From Candidatus Hydrogenedentota bacterium (GTDB lineage Bacteria > Hydrogenedentota > Hydrogenedentia > Hydrogenedentales > SLHB01), in the NCBI GenBank assembly GCA_007130675.1, contig SLSB01000111.1, forward strand, positions 1 through 6,928: a DNA stretch of 6,928 nucleotides. Direction: 5' to 3'. Position 1 is the stretch's first letter, and every line of letters begins with the position of its first letter. The position numbers were made by a program, and so were the translations under genes. The notes beneath the pieces are model-generated. The model saw only the letters and a program-made list of their open reading frames with translations. It did no database searches and was not told the DNA's origin. Of this stretch, positions 6,252 through 6,928 are shown in pieces.

Positions 6252-6928
6252 TTACCCTTGCCCGTAATAGGCTTCCGGGCCATGTTTGCGCGCGTGGTGT
6301 TTCCCGAGGAGGTGATCAAGCAGGGCGGGCATATCCCTTGAAAGCATGAGCGTGTGAAACGCCATGCGCGCGATTTCCTCGAGTGTCGCGGCGTTCTCGA
6401 CAGCTTCCTCGACCGTACGTCCCCACGCAAACGGACCATGCTGGGCCACGAGCACCCCGGGAAAAACCATCGGGTCCAGGTCCTCGAACCGGCGGACGAT
6501 TACCTTGCCGGTGTTCGTTTCGTAATCCCCGGCAACCTCCGCTTTGGTCAGCGGGGCAGTCACCGGAATTTCACCGGGGCAATAGTCGGCGTGGGTGGTC
6601 CCGAGGCAGGGAATTCCCCGGCACGCCTGCGCCCACACCGTCGCGTAATGCGAGTGCGTATGCACGATTCCTCCCAGCGCCGGAAACGCGCGATACAGCT
6701 CGAGATGGGTGCGGGTATCCGACGACGGCCGGAGGCTTCCCTCGACTGCAGTGCCATCCAGCGCGACAATGGCCATCTCATCAGCACGCAGAGTGTCATA
6801 CGCCACGCCGCTGGGTTTGATGATCACCCGCTCCGCGTCGCGGTCGATGGCGCTCGCATTCCCCCACGTCGCGAACACAAGGCCTCGGACCACCAAGTCC
6901 TGGTTGGCTTGCCACACCCGCTGCTTCA
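6252..6928 (-). CDS. araD: L-ribulose-5-phosphate 4-epimerase AraD (N-terminal few residues outside window)
   Basis: This is a zinc-dependent cytosolic epimerase that converts L-ribulose 5-phosphate to D-xylulose 5-phosphate, the last step of L-arabinose breakdown. It belongs to the class II aldolase/adducin family. The frame stays open to the right edge: the codons before the GTG at 6917 read LKQR-V-WQANQDL, which lines up with LKRQV near residue 5 of the E. coli protein. The GTG is therefore not the start, and about five residues are missing. Landmarks counted from that GTG: TWGNAS (17-22), KPSGVAYD (34-41), PSSDTRTH (64-71), zinc ligands in VHTHSHYATVWAQA (H86, H88) and QHGPFAWG (H160), catalytic Asp111 in THADY, and catalytic Tyr in the C-terminal KHGPEAYYGQ. 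The match along the full length favours AraD over related sugar-phosphate epimerases such as UlaF or SgbE, though these share the motifs. No araA, araB or transporter gene is visible in the window. Confidence 0.93.
   Translation of the reverse strand, partial: KQRVWQANQDLVVRGLVFATWGNASAIDRDAERVIIKPSGVAYDTLRADEMAIVALDGTAVEGSLRPSSDTRTHLELYRAFPALGGIVHTHSHYATVWAQACRGIPCLGTTHADYCPGEIPVTAPLTKAEVAGDYETNTGKVIVRRFEDLDPMVFPGVLVAQHGPFAWGRTVEEAVENAATLEEIARMAFHTLMLSRDMPALLDHLLGKHHARKHGPEAYYGQG

Noticed and set aside
6915..6917. GTG as the start of araD
   Set aside because: The codons upstream continue to match the AraD N-terminus (LKQRV aligned with LKRQV of E. coli), so the gene continues past the window edge.

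Overview
The window is gene-dense, GC-rich bacterial DNA (about 60% GC by eye). It holds seven protein-coding genes with short gaps and no RNA gene, insertion sequence, CRISPR array or phage gene that I can see. The organism cannot be fixed from the sequence alone. The gene mix is TrpB2-type tryptophan synthase, a ketose 3-epimerase of the tagatose/psicose type, a lipoprotein esterase and a Dus protein with an unusual active-site loop. With the scattered, weakly operonic layout, this would fit a heterotroph of the Planctomycetota/Verrucomicrobiota/Hydrogenedentota kind. That placement is a low-confidence inference.

Layout. Positions 1-747 (+) are the C-terminal 248 residues of ThiC (thiamine pyrimidine synthesis), followed 36 bases later by a tRNA-dihydrouridine synthase (784-1764, +). 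An 82-base convergent gap separates these from a leftward pair: a membrane-anchored alpha/beta hydrolase (3623 to 2784, -) and a sugar-phosphate-isomerase-like ketose 3-epimerase (2725 to 1847, -), 58 bases apart and probably one transcript. A 126-base divergent intergenic region (3624-3749) drives these leftward and trpB2 rightward (3750-5108, +). A clear intrinsic terminator (5128-5177) ends trpB2. An extended -10 promoter (around 5234-5242) then precedes a lipoprotein esterase of the BD-FAE/carboxylesterase kind (5302-6225, +). A 26-base convergent gap leads to araD, L-ribulose-5-phosphate 4-epimerase (6928 to 6252, -), which runs off the right edge and lacks only about its first five residues.

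Functional links. No single pathway unites the window. ThiC and Dus are housekeeping functions. TrpB2 stands alone, without trpA or other trp genes beside it. The epimerase and AraD both act on ketopentose/ketohexose-type substrates, and the two hydrolases are secreted or membrane-bound esterase-like proteins, so a loose carbohydrate-use theme is possible but unproven. For four genes (ketose epimerase, membrane hydrolase, trpB2, lipoprotein) the longest open frame starts too early. Ribosome binding sites and protein landmarks support internal starts, given in each entry.

I did not find convincing evidence of an undescribed system. The most notable points are the Cys-Trp variation in the Dus active-site loop, the solitary TrpB2, and a CxxC next to the catalytic His of the lipoprotein esterase.
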